Source: Yersinia hibernica
GTDB lineage: Bacteria; Pseudomonadota; Gammaproteobacteria; Enterobacterales; Enterobacteriaceae
NCBI RefSeq assembly: GCF_004124235.1
Contig: NZ_CP032487.1
Coordinates: 2,356,001 to 2,420,000, forward strand
Reading direction: 5' to 3'
Length of the DNA stretch: 64,000 nucleotides
The number at the start of each line of letters is the position of its first letter. The stretch's first letter is position 1. The notes under the pieces were generated by a model. That model saw nothing but the letters and a program-made list of their open reading frames with translations. It was not told the DNA's origin and ran no database searches. A program made the position numbers and the translations under genes. Positions 27,394-36,964 of this stretch are shown in pieces.

Positions 27394-29058
27394 ATGTTAA
27401 TTAAGGTGAGTCGTGTGCCAAGTTATTCCATAGCAGAAAAATTAAAATGGCGCGGCCGCATATGGGGCCGGCTGAAAAACATGGCCTTTCCACTGCGCAT
27501 ATTTCTGTTGCTGTTAACCGTGTCTATCTTACTGGTCGGCGCGCTGGATCGTTTTCTCAGTCATAACTTTGAGCAATATCTGTTGGATCAAGTCAGTAAA
27601 ACTGCAATGAATCAGGCCAAGATAATTGCGTCGATGGACTCGGTGGTCAATGCCGTTAAACATCGTGATAAAGCCCAACTAGCACAAATTGTCGGCCGGC
27701 TTGGCAATACCTCCGACCTTGACTACCTGGTCATTGGTGATACCCAGTCAATTCGCCTGTATCACCCAAACCCGCAGATGATTGGCTACCCGATGCAATG
27801 GACCAAAGCCGGCGCATTGGAAAGGGGCGAGAGTTACATTATTTTTGGTAAAGGCTCAATGGGCGAGGCCATGCGCGCCAAAACCCCAATTCGTGATGAA
27901 CAGGGAAAAATCATTGGTGTGGTTTCGCTCGGTTATCTGATCAGCAAAATAGATCACTGGCGACTGATTTATCTGCTGCCCCTGACCCACTCTTTTATTC
28001 TGGTGCTCGTGGTGCTGTTGCTTTTGTCATGGCTGTTTGCTCACCATATCCGCCGCCAAATGATGGGAATGGAGCCGAAAGAGATAGCGCGCGTGCTAAG
28101 ACAGCAAGAAGCGCTGTTTGGGGCTGTATTTGAAGGGCTATTAGCGGTTGATCCTGAGGGGAGGATCACTGCAATCAATCAGAATGCGCGTAAAATGTTA
28201 CACATCTCAGCCACGCCACAGCAATTGATTGGCCGTAAAGTCAGTGAGGTGGTCTCTCCTGACCACTTCTTTCTCGAGCAAAGTGGTGACAATCGCCAAG
28301 ATGAACTCTGTACTTTTAATGGCTTAAATGCCATTGCCAACCGGGCGGGCATTTGGTCGGAAGAGAGGGTTTTTCAGGGCTGGGTGGTGAGTTTTCGCAG
28401 TCAGGATGATATTCATACTCTCAGTGCCCAGCTCAGCCAGATTAAGCAATATGTCGAAAATCTGCGCACAGTGCGCCATGAACATCTTAATTGGATGTCG
28501 ACGATGAGTGGGTTGTTGCAAATGAAAGAGTTTGACCGGGCACTGGAGATGGTGAAAACCGAATCTTCCTCCCATCAGGCACTGATTGATATGCTGCGCA
28601 CCGCATTCAATAACCGGCAGATTGCGGCGTTATTATTTGGTAAATACCACCGGGCCAAAGAGTTAGGTCTGAATTTGAACTTTATCCCCGGCTGCCAGTT
28701 AGGGCATTTACCGCCCAATATCGGCGAGAATGAACTGGCCGCTATTATGGGAAATCTGCTGGATAATGCTTTTGAAGCCAGCTTAAAAAATCCAGAGGGT
28801 GACAAACAAATTGAAATTTACCTATCTGATGAGGGTGATGATGTGATTTTAGAAGTCGCCGACCATGGCTGCGGTATCGACCCACACCTGCAAGATAGCC
28901 TGTTCGAGCGGGGTATCAGTTCTAAAAATTCAGACGAACACGGTATTGGCCTGTATCTGGTGGCCACCTATGTTCAGCAAAGTGGCGGCACCATTACGCT
29001 AGAAGAAAATCCGCCGCGCGGCACCTTATTTACCGTCTTTATACCAAAGACGCATTGA
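27394..29058 (+). CDS. citA: CitA (DpiB), citrate-sensing histidine kinase
   Basis: A 554-residue sensor: cytoplasmic start, membrane helix (about 34-52), periplasmic PAS/Cache domain with the citrate-binding stretch YLVIGDTQSIRLYHPNPQMIGYP and KGSMGEAMRAKTPI, second helix (about 190-212), cytoplasmic PAS, and a kinase of the DcuS/CitA class with LRTVRHEHLNWMSTMSGLLQM and an HATPase (GENELAAIMGNLLDNAFEA, EHGIGLYLV). It senses external citrate and phosphorylates CitB. The GTG codons near 27406-27415 are alternative starts. The response regulator gene follows after 21 bases. Confidence 0.95.
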   Translation: MLIKVSRVPSYSIAEKLKWRGRIWGRLKNMAFPLRIFLLLLTVSILLVGALDRFLSHNFEQYLLDQVSKTAMNQAKIIASMDSVVNAVKHRDKAQLAQIVGRLGNTSDLDYLVIGDTQSIRLYHPNPQMIGYPMQWTKAGALERGESYIIFGKGSMGEAMRAKTPIRDEQGKIIGVVSLGYLISKIDHWRLIYLLPLTHSFILVLVVLLLLSWLFAHHIRRQMMGMEPKEIARVLRQQEALFGAVFEGLLAVDPEGRITAINQNARKMLHISATPQQLIGRKVSEVVSPDHFFLEQSGDNRQDELCTFNGLNAIANRAGIWSEERVFQGWVVSFRSQDDIHTLSAQLSQIKQYVENLRTVRHEHLNWMSTMSGLLQMKEFDRALEMVKTESSSHQALIDMLRTAFNNRQIAALLFGKYHRAKELGLNLNFIPGCQLGHLPPNIGENELAAIMGNLLDNAFEASLKNPEGDKQIEIYLSDEGDDVILEVADHGCGIDPHLQDSLFERGISSKNSDEHGIGLYLVATYVQQSGGTITLEENPPRGTLFTVFIPKTH

Positions 29059-29079
29059 TCTCAAAGACAGGGAGATCCC

Positions 29080-29766
29080 ATGGAATGTCTTAATATTTTA
29101 GTGGTAGAAGATGAAACGCCACTGGCAGAAATGCATGCAGAATTTATCCAGCAAAGCCCCCATTGCCAGCAAGTCTGGCTAGCAGGCAATTTGCAGCAAG
29201 CCCGCAGTATGGTGGCCCGCTTTCATCCTGATTTGATTCTGTTGGATAACTATCTGCCCGATGGCAGTGGTTTGGCGTTATTACGAGAACTGACTTTACA
29301 GGGGTTTTCCGGCGGCATTATTTTTGTTACCGCCGCCAGTGACAGTGAAACAGTCTCTGAGGCTATTCGCTATGGGGTATTTGACTACCTGATAAAACCG
29401 GTCGCTTACCAACGGCTGGAACAATCTTTGGCCCGCTATCGCCATCGTCATCAAGTCCTGCAAGATGGTACTAAGGTCAATCAGCGCCAAATTGATGAGA
29501 TGTACAACACTTATGCCCGTGGCGAACAAAAAGTCACATTGCCATTGGGTATTGACCAAATGACTTTGGATAAAATTCAGATGTTGTTTGCTAATAATGC
29601 AGATGAATATACCGCTGAAAATGTTGCGCAGGTGCTCGGTTTAAGCCGGACAACAGCCCGCCGTTATCTGGAGTTTTGTGCGACTAACCAAGCCCTACAA
29701 GCAGAGATAATTTATGGCAAGGTGGGCCGGCCGCAGCGAATCTACCGCAGTAAAAAAACGGCGTAA
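29080..29766 (+). CDS. citB: CitB (DpiA), response regulator of citrate fermentation
   Basis: A 228-residue regulator: receiver domain with ILVVEDE and phospho-acceptor Asp56 (LLDNYLPDGSG), Thr/Lys positions in FVTAASDS and FDYLIKPV, and a C-terminal helix-turn-helix typical of the CitB/DcuR group (AENVAQVLGLSRTTARRYLEF). It activates the divergent citC operon under anaerobic, citrate-containing conditions in related bacteria. GGGAG precedes the ATG. Confidence 0.95.
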   Translation: MECLNILVVEDETPLAEMHAEFIQQSPHCQQVWLAGNLQQARSMVARFHPDLILLDNYLPDGSGLALLRELTLQGFSGGIIFVTAASDSETVSEAIRYGVFDYLIKPVAYQRLEQSLARYRHRHQVLQDGTKVNQRQIDEMYNTYARGEQKVTLPLGIDQMTLDKIQMLFANNADEYTAENVAQVLGLSRTTARRYLEFCATNQALQAEIIYGKVGRPQRIYRSKKTA

Positions 29767-29802
29767 TCCTAAACCTGTCTAAGTTCCACGCCACCTCTTT
29801 CA

Positions 29803-29836
29803 TGCTCCACACTCCCCCTGTGGAGCACTGCATTTT
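29803..29836 (+). terminator. Terminator after citAB
   Basis: A perfect 9-bp stem (29803-29811 with 29819-29827) with a 7-base loop is followed after five bases by TTTTT. Confidence 0.75.
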
Positions 29837-29971
29837 TCAGTGAGAATTGCCTATTTCTCCAGCAGATTTCCGCCGCATATGTTAAGCCTCTTACATTTTT
29901 AATAACAATTATTGCCACGCTAATGATTGATGAGCATCATGCCAACTTATGTCCCGTAATAATGAAAAATC

Positions 29972-30601
29972 ATGATTAATGTCGCATTGATAGATGACCA
30001 TATTGTTGTGCGCTCGGGTTTTGCCCAGTTGTTATCGCTGGAAAAGGATATTCGTATTATTGGTGAATATGGCTCAGCGGCAGAAGCTTGGGCCAAGCTG
30101 CCCGAGACAAATATCCATGTCGCTGTTATGGATATTTCAATGCCGGATGAAAGTGGCTTAAGTCTGCTCAAGCGCCTGCGCCAAAAAATGCCCCATTTTC
30201 GCGCCATTATCCTGAGTATTTATGACACTACCGCATTTGTACAAAGCGCGATGGACGCCGGGGCCAGTGGCTATTTGACTAAGCGCTGTGGCCCGGACGA
30301 ATTAGTTCAAGCGCTACGCACCGTCAATGGCGGTGGGCTGTATCTGTGCGCCGATGCATTGCGGGCATTGCGCCATATGCCACAACAGCCGCAACAACTG
30401 GCGGTGTTAACACCACGAGAGAAAGAGATTTTCCAGCTATTAATCAATGGAATAAGTGTTAAGTCGATTGCTGAGAAATTATCGCTCAGCCATAAAACTG
30501 TGCATGTTCACCGGGCTAATATTCTGGGTAAACTGAATTGCGAAACCACTGTCGAACTGGTGCATTTCGCCTTGCAACATCAGTTATTGGCAGGAAACTG
30601 A
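29972..30601 (+). CDS. uhpA: UhpA, response regulator for sugar-phosphate uptake
   Basis: A 209-residue NarL/FixJ-type regulator. Receiver: ALIDDH and Asp54 in AVMDISMPDESG, Lys in YLTKRCG. C-terminal LuxR-type helix-turn-helix: LTPREKEIFQLLINGISVKSIAEKLSLS with KTVHVHRANI. UhpA activates transport genes when external glucose-6-phosphate is sensed by UhpC/UhpB. The kinase gene begins one base after the stop codon, so the two are coupled. Confidence 0.93.
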   Translation: MINVALIDDHIVVRSGFAQLLSLEKDIRIIGEYGSAAEAWAKLPETNIHVAVMDISMPDESGLSLLKRLRQKMPHFRAIILSIYDTTAFVQSAMDAGASGYLTKRCGPDELVQALRTVNGGGLYLCADALRALRHMPQQPQQLAVLTPREKEIFQLLINGISVKSIAEKLSLSHKTVHVHRANILGKLNCETTVELVHFALQHQLLAGN

Positions 30602-30602
30602 C

Positions 30603-32180
30603 ATGTGGCAATTGCGCTCTGTGGGGTTATCGCTGTTTCTGGCTATTTTCTTCTCGCTGAGTTGGCTGGCACTGTGGACAATTAGCTTTTATCTGAGTGA
30701 TGATGGCCTGCACGCCGTTTTATTACTGCCCCAAGGCCTGCGGCTAGCATTGATAATTCTGCTGCCACGCCGCTATTGGTCGGTGTTATTGCTGACAGAG
30801 TGCGCTGCATTGGGGTGGTTGCACAGTGAGCAGTTGCAACCGACGATTTTGATTATGTTGTCCCCACTCCTCAGTTTGCTACCCGCCGGACTGACCCAGC
30901 GTTTTTGGCACCATTACACCCTTTATTGGCAGCGGCTATTACTGCTGCTCGCCGCCGTCACGGGTAACAGTCTGCTACACGGGCTAATTTTTAGCTACTG
31001 GCTACCTTTGCCATTAACTCAAACCCTGCTCGCCACTTTTACCGGCGGCATCCTGCTGGTGCCATTTACCTATCTAATATATGAATATTTAAAACAGCAG
31101 CATATTCGAAACTTATTCTCTCAACAGATGCCAGACCCGCCACTGCGCACATCTCTGCTCATTTGGTGCTCGCTGATTTTCGCAATTGGGGTTTGTGTGC
31201 AGATAGCCATTGCCCCGAATATGGAGCGGCTGTTGCTGATTTTTGTCTTCCTGCCCAATGTCTTCATGGCCTATAAATTTGGCTGGCAAGGAGGGGTGTT
31301 AGCGGCGGTATTAGGCAGTTTGATGATAACAGTGACCCGTCAAGCCAGTGGGGCATTTCATGATTTAGCTGAACTGGAGTTGTTCCTTTCGACTCAAGCA
31401 CTTTTGGGGCTGACATTAGGCATCGCCATCAGTCGCCAACAGCAGTTGGCACAACATCTGCACCGTTATCGCAATCAGCTAGAGCAAGAGTTGCAAACCC
31501 GCCGCAAACTGATGAAACGGCTGGTGCATACAGAGGAAGATGTACGCAAGGAAATTGCCCGCGAGCTACATGATGAAATCGGCCAGAATATCACCGCCAT
31601 TCAAATTCAGGCGATGCTAGTAAACCGCAGTGCGCCCTCGCCAGCAGCACAATCTGCCGCCAATCAAATTAGCAGCTTGTCACAACGTATCCACCAAACA
31701 ACTCGCCAATTATTACGACAATTGCGCCCGCCAGTGCTTGATGAAATGCCACTCAACCAAGCACTGCATCATCTGGCAGAAGAGTTTGCTTTTACCGAGC
31801 AAGGGATTCATTTTCAAATGGATTATGCGCTACCCTCACCGCCCGGTGAGGATGTGGTGATATTTACACTTTACCGGTTGGTGCAAGAGTTGCTCAATAA
31901 TATTAATAAGCACGCTAACGCCAGCAATATCCAGGTAAGTCTGCACTTGACCGACGATATCATCACTTTGGAAGTGCGTGATGACGGAATGGGTATCCCG
32001 GAGTCATCTCCCGGCGGTGGATTGGGCTTGCGCGGTATTGAAGAGCGCGTGCGGGCGCTGGGCGGCGACTGGTTGCTACAGCGCCGCTTAGGCACCCGGG
32101 TCGTGGTCAATCTGCCCACCCATGTCCGCACCAGCGACTCTGTGAGCCTGCCCACAGAACGGGATCAAAAGCCCGCATAA
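30603..32180 (+). CDS. uhpB: UhpB, membrane sensor histidine kinase
   Basis: A 525-residue protein: an N-terminal membrane region of about eight helices (MASE1-like, 1-285), then a HisKA_3 domain with phospho-acceptor His323 in IARELHDEIGQNITAIQIQ, and an HATPase with VQELLNNINKHANAS and GGGLGLRGIEERV. It phosphorylates UhpA and is controlled by UhpC. Length is near the E. coli protein (500). Confidence 0.94.
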   Translation: MWQLRSVGLSLFLAIFFSLSWLALWTISFYLSDDGLHAVLLLPQGLRLALIILLPRRYWSVLLLTECAALGWLHSEQLQPTILIMLSPLLSLLPAGLTQRFWHHYTLYWQRLLLLLAAVTGNSLLHGLIFSYWLPLPLTQTLLATFTGGILLVPFTYLIYEYLKQQHIRNLFSQQMPDPPLRTSLLIWCSLIFAIGVCVQIAIAPNMERLLLIFVFLPNVFMAYKFGWQGGVLAAVLGSLMITVTRQASGAFHDLAELELFLSTQALLGLTLGIAISRQQQLAQHLHRYRNQLEQELQTRRKLMKRLVHTEEDVRKEIARELHDEIGQNITAIQIQAMLVNRSAPSPAAQSAANQISSLSQRIHQTTRQLLRQLRPPVLDEMPLNQALHHLAEEFAFTEQGIHFQMDYALPSPPGEDVVIFTLYRLVQELLNNINKHANASNIQVSLHLTDDIITLEVRDDGMGIPESSPGGGLGLRGIEERVRALGGDWLLQRRLGTRVVVNLPTHVRTSDSVSLPTERDQKPA

Positions 32181-32268
32181 ATAAGCATTATTCCTAACCG
32201 TCTACAACCTTGTCTGATCCCTTTTATTTTTTCCTTCCTTACACTCAACCTAATTACCGGAGGAATCC

Positions 32269-33600
32269 ATGTCAGCACCGCCATTGTCGTCAAAGACTTT
32301 ACCTGCCGAGCCTTTGACACCGGAACAGGTGAATGCGCGCTACCGCTATTGGCGACCGCGCCTGATGGCCGCCATGGTGATGGGCTATGCCGCCTTTTAT
32401 CTGACACGCAAAAGTGTCAACTACGCGATGCCGGTGATGCAACTGGAACTGGGTCTGGATAAAGGGGATATCGGCTTACTCGGCACACTGTTTTATTTGG
32501 CATATGGCGGCTCAAAATTTGTTTCCGGCATTGTCAGTGACCGCAGCCAAGCGCGCTGGATTATGGGCATCGGTTTGATGATGACCGGGATACTGAATGT
32601 GGTCTTTACCCTGTGCCACTCGCTGCCCGCCCTGTTGGTGGTCTGGACTTTAAATGGTTTCTTTCAGGGCTGGGGATGGCCGCCTTGCGCCAAATTGCTA
32701 AGTACTTGGTATTCACGCAATGAACGCGGCACTTGGTGGGGATGTTGGAATACGTCCATCAGTATTGGCGGGGCGGCGGTGCCGCTGCTATCGGCTTTTC
32801 TGGCCTCGCACTACGGCTGGCAGGCCGCACTGCTTGTGCCCGGGACCATCGGCATTGTGTTAGGTATTTGGTTATGCTGGCAATTGTGTGATAAGCCGCA
32901 ACAGCAAGGTTTGCCGACCATCGGCCAATGGCGACGAGATCCGCAAGATCAGTGGCAAGAGCAACAAAGCCCGCCCATGCCGATGGGGCGTATTTTTCGC
33001 GATGCCATTTTGCGCAACCGCACCATCTGGCTGCTGGGCGTTTCTTATGTGCTGGTCTATTTGATCCGCATTGCCCTCAATGACTGGGGCAATATTTGGT
33101 TAGCAGAGAGCCATGGCGTCAATTTGCTCAGTGCCAATGCCACCCTATCACTGTTTGAGTTAGGGGGATTATTTGGCGCGTTATTTGCCGGTTGGGGGTC
33201 AGATTTATTATTTCGCGGACAGCGCGCGCCCATGATTTTGCTGTTTGCGCTGGGGTTATTTCTGACCATGACCGCCCTGTGGCTGGCCCCGGTACACAAC
33301 TATGCGCTGCTATCAGTGACGTTTTTCAGCATCGGCTTTTTTGTTTTTGGACCACAAATGCTGATTGGCCTGGCGGCCACCGAATATACCCATAAAGATG
33401 CCGCTGGCACTGTCACGGGGTTCCTCGGGTTATTTGCTTATCTCGGTGCTGCGCTGGCGGGGTGGCCACTGGCGCAAGTATTGCAACATTATGGTTGGCA
33501 AGGTTTTTTTGCTTTGCTTACTCTGGCGTCAGCCGCTGTTGGTTTGTTATTGATGCCGCTCTTGATGACCGGCATCAATCGATTGAAAGCAGTACGTTAG
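32269..33600 (+). CDS. uhpC: UhpC, MFS-type glucose-6-phosphate sensor
   Basis: A 443-residue, 12-helix organophosphate:phosphate antiporter-family protein (YLTRKSVNYAMPVMQ, GFFQGWGWPPCAKLLSTWYSRNERGTWWGCWNTS). UhpC binds external glucose-6-phosphate and signals to UhpB. It could be confused with the transporter UhpT, but synteny directly after uhpB and the sequence GMLGTLFYLAYGGSKFVSGIVSDR-type region (here LLGTLFYLAYGGSKF) favour UhpC. No separate uhpT follows. GGAGG precedes the ATG. Confidence 0.9.
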   Translation: MSAPPLSSKTLPAEPLTPEQVNARYRYWRPRLMAAMVMGYAAFYLTRKSVNYAMPVMQLELGLDKGDIGLLGTLFYLAYGGSKFVSGIVSDRSQARWIMGIGLMMTGILNVVFTLCHSLPALLVVWTLNGFFQGWGWPPCAKLLSTWYSRNERGTWWGCWNTSISIGGAAVPLLSAFLASHYGWQAALLVPGTIGIVLGIWLCWQLCDKPQQQGLPTIGQWRRDPQDQWQEQQSPPMPMGRIFRDAILRNRTIWLLGVSYVLVYLIRIALNDWGNIWLAESHGVNLLSANATLSLFELGGLFGALFAGWGSDLLFRGQRAPMILLFALGLFLTMTALWLAPVHNYALLSVTFFSIGFFVFGPQMLIGLAATEYTHKDAAGTVTGFLGLFAYLGAALAGWPLAQVLQHYGWQGFFALLTLASAAVGLLLMPLLMTGINRLKAVR

Positions 33601-33628
33601 ACAAAGTCAGTCATACCGCTACCTACAA

Positions 33629-33660
33629 CTGTTGTCTCTGTAACCGTTGTCTCTATAACG
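33629..33660 (+). promoter_or_regulatory. Tandem 15-bp repeats upstream of afuA, candidate UhpA sites
   Basis: GTTGTCTCTGTAACC (33631-33645) is followed directly by GTTGTCTCTATAACG (33646-33660), 13 of 15 positions identical. They lie about 56-87 bases before the afuA start in the uhpC-afuA gap, a natural place for an activator of afuABC. UhpA is the obvious candidate; this is inference. Confidence 0.4.
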
Positions 33661-33715
33661 ACAGCCCAACCTGCACCCGGTAACGTGTGCATAAGGGTAT
33701 AAAAAGGATAATGTG

Positions 33716-34747
33716 ATGAAACTTGTACCTCTCTCAGCATTGATCGCCGCCGGCCTCGCCCTAAGCGCCTGGACTACCGTTGCCAAAGCGGAAGGCCGTT
33801 TGGTTATTTATTGCAGCGCCACCAATGCCATGTGTGAAGAAGAAGCCAAAGCATTCGGCGAAAAATACGATGTAAAAACCAGCTTTATTCGTAATGGCTC
33901 CGGCAGCACGCTGGCCAAAGTGGATGCAGAGAAAAAGAATCCGCAAGCCGATGTTTGGTATGGCGGCACGCTAGACCCGCAGTCACAGGCCGGTGAAATG
34001 GATTTACTCCATCCCTACGCCTCTCCTAACTTAGCGCAAATCATGCCGCAGTTCCGTGACCCGGCAAAACGCAAAGGTAATTACTCCTCCGCCGTTTATA
34101 TCGGCATTTTAGGGCTGGGAGTCAATACTGACCGCCTGAAAGAGAAGGGCCTGCCAGAGCCAAAATGCTGGAAAGACCTGACCAACCCGGTCTATAAAGG
34201 CGAAATCCAGATTGCCGATCCGCAAAGCTCTGGCACCGCCTACACCGCACTGGCAACTTTCTCACAGTTATGGGGGGAAGAGGCGGCATTCGATTACCTG
34301 AAAAAACTGAATGCCAACGTGTCGCAATACACCAAGTCAGGTATCGCCCCGGCCCGTAACGCCGCACGTGGCGAAACCACCATCGGCATTGGCTTCTTGC
34401 ATGATTACTCTCTGGAAAAAGAGAAAGGCGCGCCACTGAAATTGATTTCACCCTGCGAAGGGTCTGGCTATGAAATTGGTGGGGTCAGTATTTTGAAAGG
34501 GGCGCGGAATCTGGACAATGCCAAGTTATTTGTTGACTGGGTATTGTCAAAAGACGCACAAGAATTGGCATGGCAGAAAGGCCAGTCATACCAGATTCTG
34601 ACCAACACGACGGCAGCGACCTCCCCTAACTCACTCAAGCTCGACGATCTGAAGCTGATTAACTACGATATGGACACTTATGGTGCCACCGAAATGCGTA
34701 AGAAACTGATAACCAAGTGGGTCAATGACGTCAAGATGGGTCAATAA
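33716..34747 (+). CDS. afuA: AfuA, periplasmic sugar-phosphate-binding protein
   Basis: A 343-residue binding protein with signal peptide (cleavage near AKA|EG). The ATG at 33716 has AAGGA upstream; GTG 33713 is a less likely alternative. The mature start GRLVIYCSATNAMCEEEAKAFGEKY and NGSGSTLAKVDAEK, NPQADVWYGGTLDPQSQAGE match AfuA. The family was first annotated as Fe3+ binding (FbpA-like), but AfuA proteins have been shown to bind glucose-6-, fructose-6- and sedoheptulose-7-phosphate. Position behind uhpABC supports the sugar-phosphate role here. Confidence 0.87.
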   Translation: MKLVPLSALIAAGLALSAWTTVAKAEGRLVIYCSATNAMCEEEAKAFGEKYDVKTSFIRNGSGSTLAKVDAEKKNPQADVWYGGTLDPQSQAGEMDLLHPYASPNLAQIMPQFRDPAKRKGNYSSAVYIGILGLGVNTDRLKEKGLPEPKCWKDLTNPVYKGEIQIADPQSSGTAYTALATFSQLWGEEAAFDYLKKLNANVSQYTKSGIAPARNAARGETTIGIGFLHDYSLEKEKGAPLKLISPCEGSGYEIGGVSILKGARNLDNAKLFVDWVLSKDAQELAWQKGQSYQILTNTTAATSPNSLKLDDLKLINYDMDTYGATEMRKKLITKWVNDVKMGQ

Positions 34748-34800
34748 CCACCAAGTATAAATATTAATAACTTATCGACTACTTCTATACCCAAGGTCAT

Positions 34801-34856
34801 TGGCGTTGCAGCAAAGTTAACCACACCGCTGTAGCGCCAAAGACACCGGGTGGTTA
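34801..34856 (+). other. Intercistronic stem-loops between afuA and afuB
   Basis: A 12-bp stem with two G-U pairs (34801-34812 with 34828-34839) has in its loop TAACCAC (34818-34824), which can pair with GTGGTTA (34850-34856), again an A-B-A'-B' order. No T run follows, so it is more likely an mRNA-stabilising or attenuating element than a full terminator. That would favour expression of the binding protein over the permease. Confidence 0.5.
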
Positions 34857-34869
34857 TCTAGGGAACACC

Positions 34870-36942
34870 ATGACACATACTCTGCGGCTCCCGCAGACAC
34901 GGGATGCTATTTTCTATTGGCTGGCGTTTGCCGTGGCTGCTTTTGCCTTATTACCCACTTTCAGTCTGGATTACGGCCTGCTTGAAGCGAGCCGCTCTGA
35001 GCTGCTGCTCGCTTATGGTTGGTCTGGGCTAAACATCAGCACATTGTGGTTTACCCTGCCATTAGTATTGCTTTTCAGACCACTCTCCCCGCAAGGGCGC
35101 GAACACCGTGCTCGCCATTTATTTGATGCCGGTTTTGCCCTATTCTGCGCTCTATTCGTGGTAATAAGCTCTGCATGGCTGCAACGTGGCTTAGGTTTTG
35201 CCACGATTGGCTTGTTTATTGCTTTGGGGGCCATCATTACATTGGCGCTCGCTCGCCTTGAATGGCTGGGCGGCGACCGTTTTGTAATCGGATCATTGGT
35301 CACCATTATTGCTTTGATAACCGTCTTCATTCTGTTTCCCAGTATCGCTATCTTCATTCCGGTGTTTACTGACGAAAGCGGAGCGTTTGCGCCATGGCAA
35401 TTTATGGCGATCCTCGGGCAGGCGCATATCCTGCAAGTTATCTGGAATTCGTTCGTGCTGTCGGTTGCAGTCGGTATCGGCTGCACATTCTTTGGCATGG
35501 TGCTAGCCATTTACACCACCAGAATTGCCAAGCGCTCAGCTTTGCTGGGGCGGATTTTCTCCATTCTGCCGATTGTCACCCCGCCGTTTGTGGTGGGGCT
35601 GGGCGTCACCCTGATGATGGGCCGCTCCGGTTATGTCACCGAGTTAATGGTCACGTGGTTCGGCCTAACGAACACTAACTGGCTCTATGGTTTTACCGGT
35701 ATCTGGCTGGCACAAGTTCTGGCCTTTACCCCGATGTCATTTATGATCCTCGACGGCGCGATTAAAACCATTCATCCGTCGCTGGAAGAAGCCTCTTATA
35801 CCCTGCGCGCCAGCCGCTGGCAGACTTTTATGCAGGTATTTCTGCCGCTATTGAAACCGGCACTGGCGAACTCATTTTTGATAGTCATTGTGCAGTCACT
35901 GGCAGATTTCAGTAACCCACTGGTATTGGGGGGGAACTTTGACGTGCTCGCCACGCAAATCTACTTCTACATCACTGGCGCGCAACTTGATTATCCGGCG
36001 GCATCCACACTCGGCGTCATTCTACTGATGTTCTCGCTGTTTATTTTCTGTATCCAATACATGTGGATAGGCAAGCGCTCCTACGTCACCATCTCCGGTA
36101 AATCTTCGCGCGGCGATGTCCAACCATTGCCCGTCACTCTGGTGTGGGGCACGACGGCCATGTTGTATGTGTGGATTGCCTTTAACGTGTTGCTTTACGG
36201 CAGCATTTTCTATGGCAGCTTTACCGTCAACTGGGGCGTCGATTACACCTTAACGCTGAATAACTTCAATCAGCTATTTGGCCAAGGTTTCAGTGACGGT
36301 GCTTGGCCCTCATTGCTCGATACCCTGCTCTATGCCGGTATCGCCGCACCTATCACCGCCGCTTTTGGTCTGCTCATTGCCTATATCGTGGTTCGCCAGC
36401 AATTCCGAGGGAAAAAAACCATCGAGTTCAGCACCATGCTGTGTTTCGCCGTACCGGGAACCGTGGCCGGGGTCTCCTATATTTTGGCCTTTAACAGTGC
36501 GCCGGTGTACCTGACTGGCACGGCGGCCATCGTCATTATCTCGATGGTGATGCGAAATGTTCCAGTTGGGATACGTGCCGGGATTGCCGGCCTCGGGCAA
36601 CTCGATAAATCACTGGACGAGGCCTCACTCAGCTTGCGAGCCGGTTCGCTGCGCACCGTGATTTACATTTTGCTGCCATTGTTGCGTCCGGCGATTTTAT
36701 CGGCACTGATTTACAGCTTTGTGCGGGCTATGACGACGGTCAGTGCCATTGTTTTCTTGGTGACGCCAGATACGCGAGTCGCCACCTCCTACATCCTTAA
36801 CCGCGTAGAAGATGGTGAATACGGTATCGCGATTGCCTACGGCTCAATTCTGATTGTGGTGATGCTCGCCATCATCTTCCTATTTGATTATCTGGTTGGC
36901 GAAGCGCGAATTGCCCGCTCAAAAGCCAGTAACGCCGAATAA
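34870..36942 (+). CDS. afuB: AfuB, ABC transporter permease (fused double permease)
   Basis: A 690-residue protein with about 14-16 membrane helices and two binding-protein-dependent transport domains. Each has an EAA loop: [27 protein letters not shown] (first, about residue 305-330) and [27 protein letters not shown] (second, about 580-605). This fused form is typical for AfuB/FbpB. GGGAACACC precedes the ATG. The ATPase gene follows within 22 bases. Confidence 0.93.
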   Translation: MTHTLRLPQTRDAIFYWLAFAVAAFALLPTFSLDYGLLEASRSELLLAYGWSGLNISTLWFTLPLVLLFRPLSPQGREHRARHLFDAGFALFCALFVVISSAWLQRGLGFATIGLFIALGAIITLALARLEWLGGDRFVIGSLVTIIALITVFILFPSIAIFIPVFTDESGAFAPWQFMAILGQAHILQVIWNSFVLSVAVGIGCTFFGMVLAIYTTRIAKRSALLGRIFSILPIVTPPFVVGLGVTLMMGRSGYVTELMVTWFGLTNTNWLYGFTGIWLAQVLAFTPMSFMILDGAIKTIHPSLEEASYTLRASRWQTFMQVFLPLLKPALANSFLIVIVQSLADFSNPLVLGGNFDVLATQIYFYITGAQLDYPAASTLGVILLMFSLFIFCIQYMWIGKRSYVTISGKSSRGDVQPLPVTLVWGTTAMLYVWIAFNVLLYGSIFYGSFTVNWGVDYTLTLNNFNQLFGQGFSDGAWPSLLDTLLYAGIAAPITAAFGLLIAYIVVRQQFRGKKTIEFSTMLCFAVPGTVAGVSYILAFNSAPVYLTGTAAIVIISMVMRNVPVGIRAGIAGLGQLDKSLDEASLSLRAGSLRTVIYILLPLLRPAILSALIYSFVRAMTTVSAIVFLVTPDTRVATSYILNRVEDGEYGIAIAYGSILIVVMLAIIFLFDYLVGEARIARSKASNAE

Positions 36943-36964
36943 TGGCGCACTGAAAAGGCTTAAC

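Noticed and set aside
34780..34812. Third ERIC element suggested by TATACCCAAGG...TTGCAG
   Set aside because: Only the first 25 or so bases resemble an ERIC end; the core and the other end are missing.
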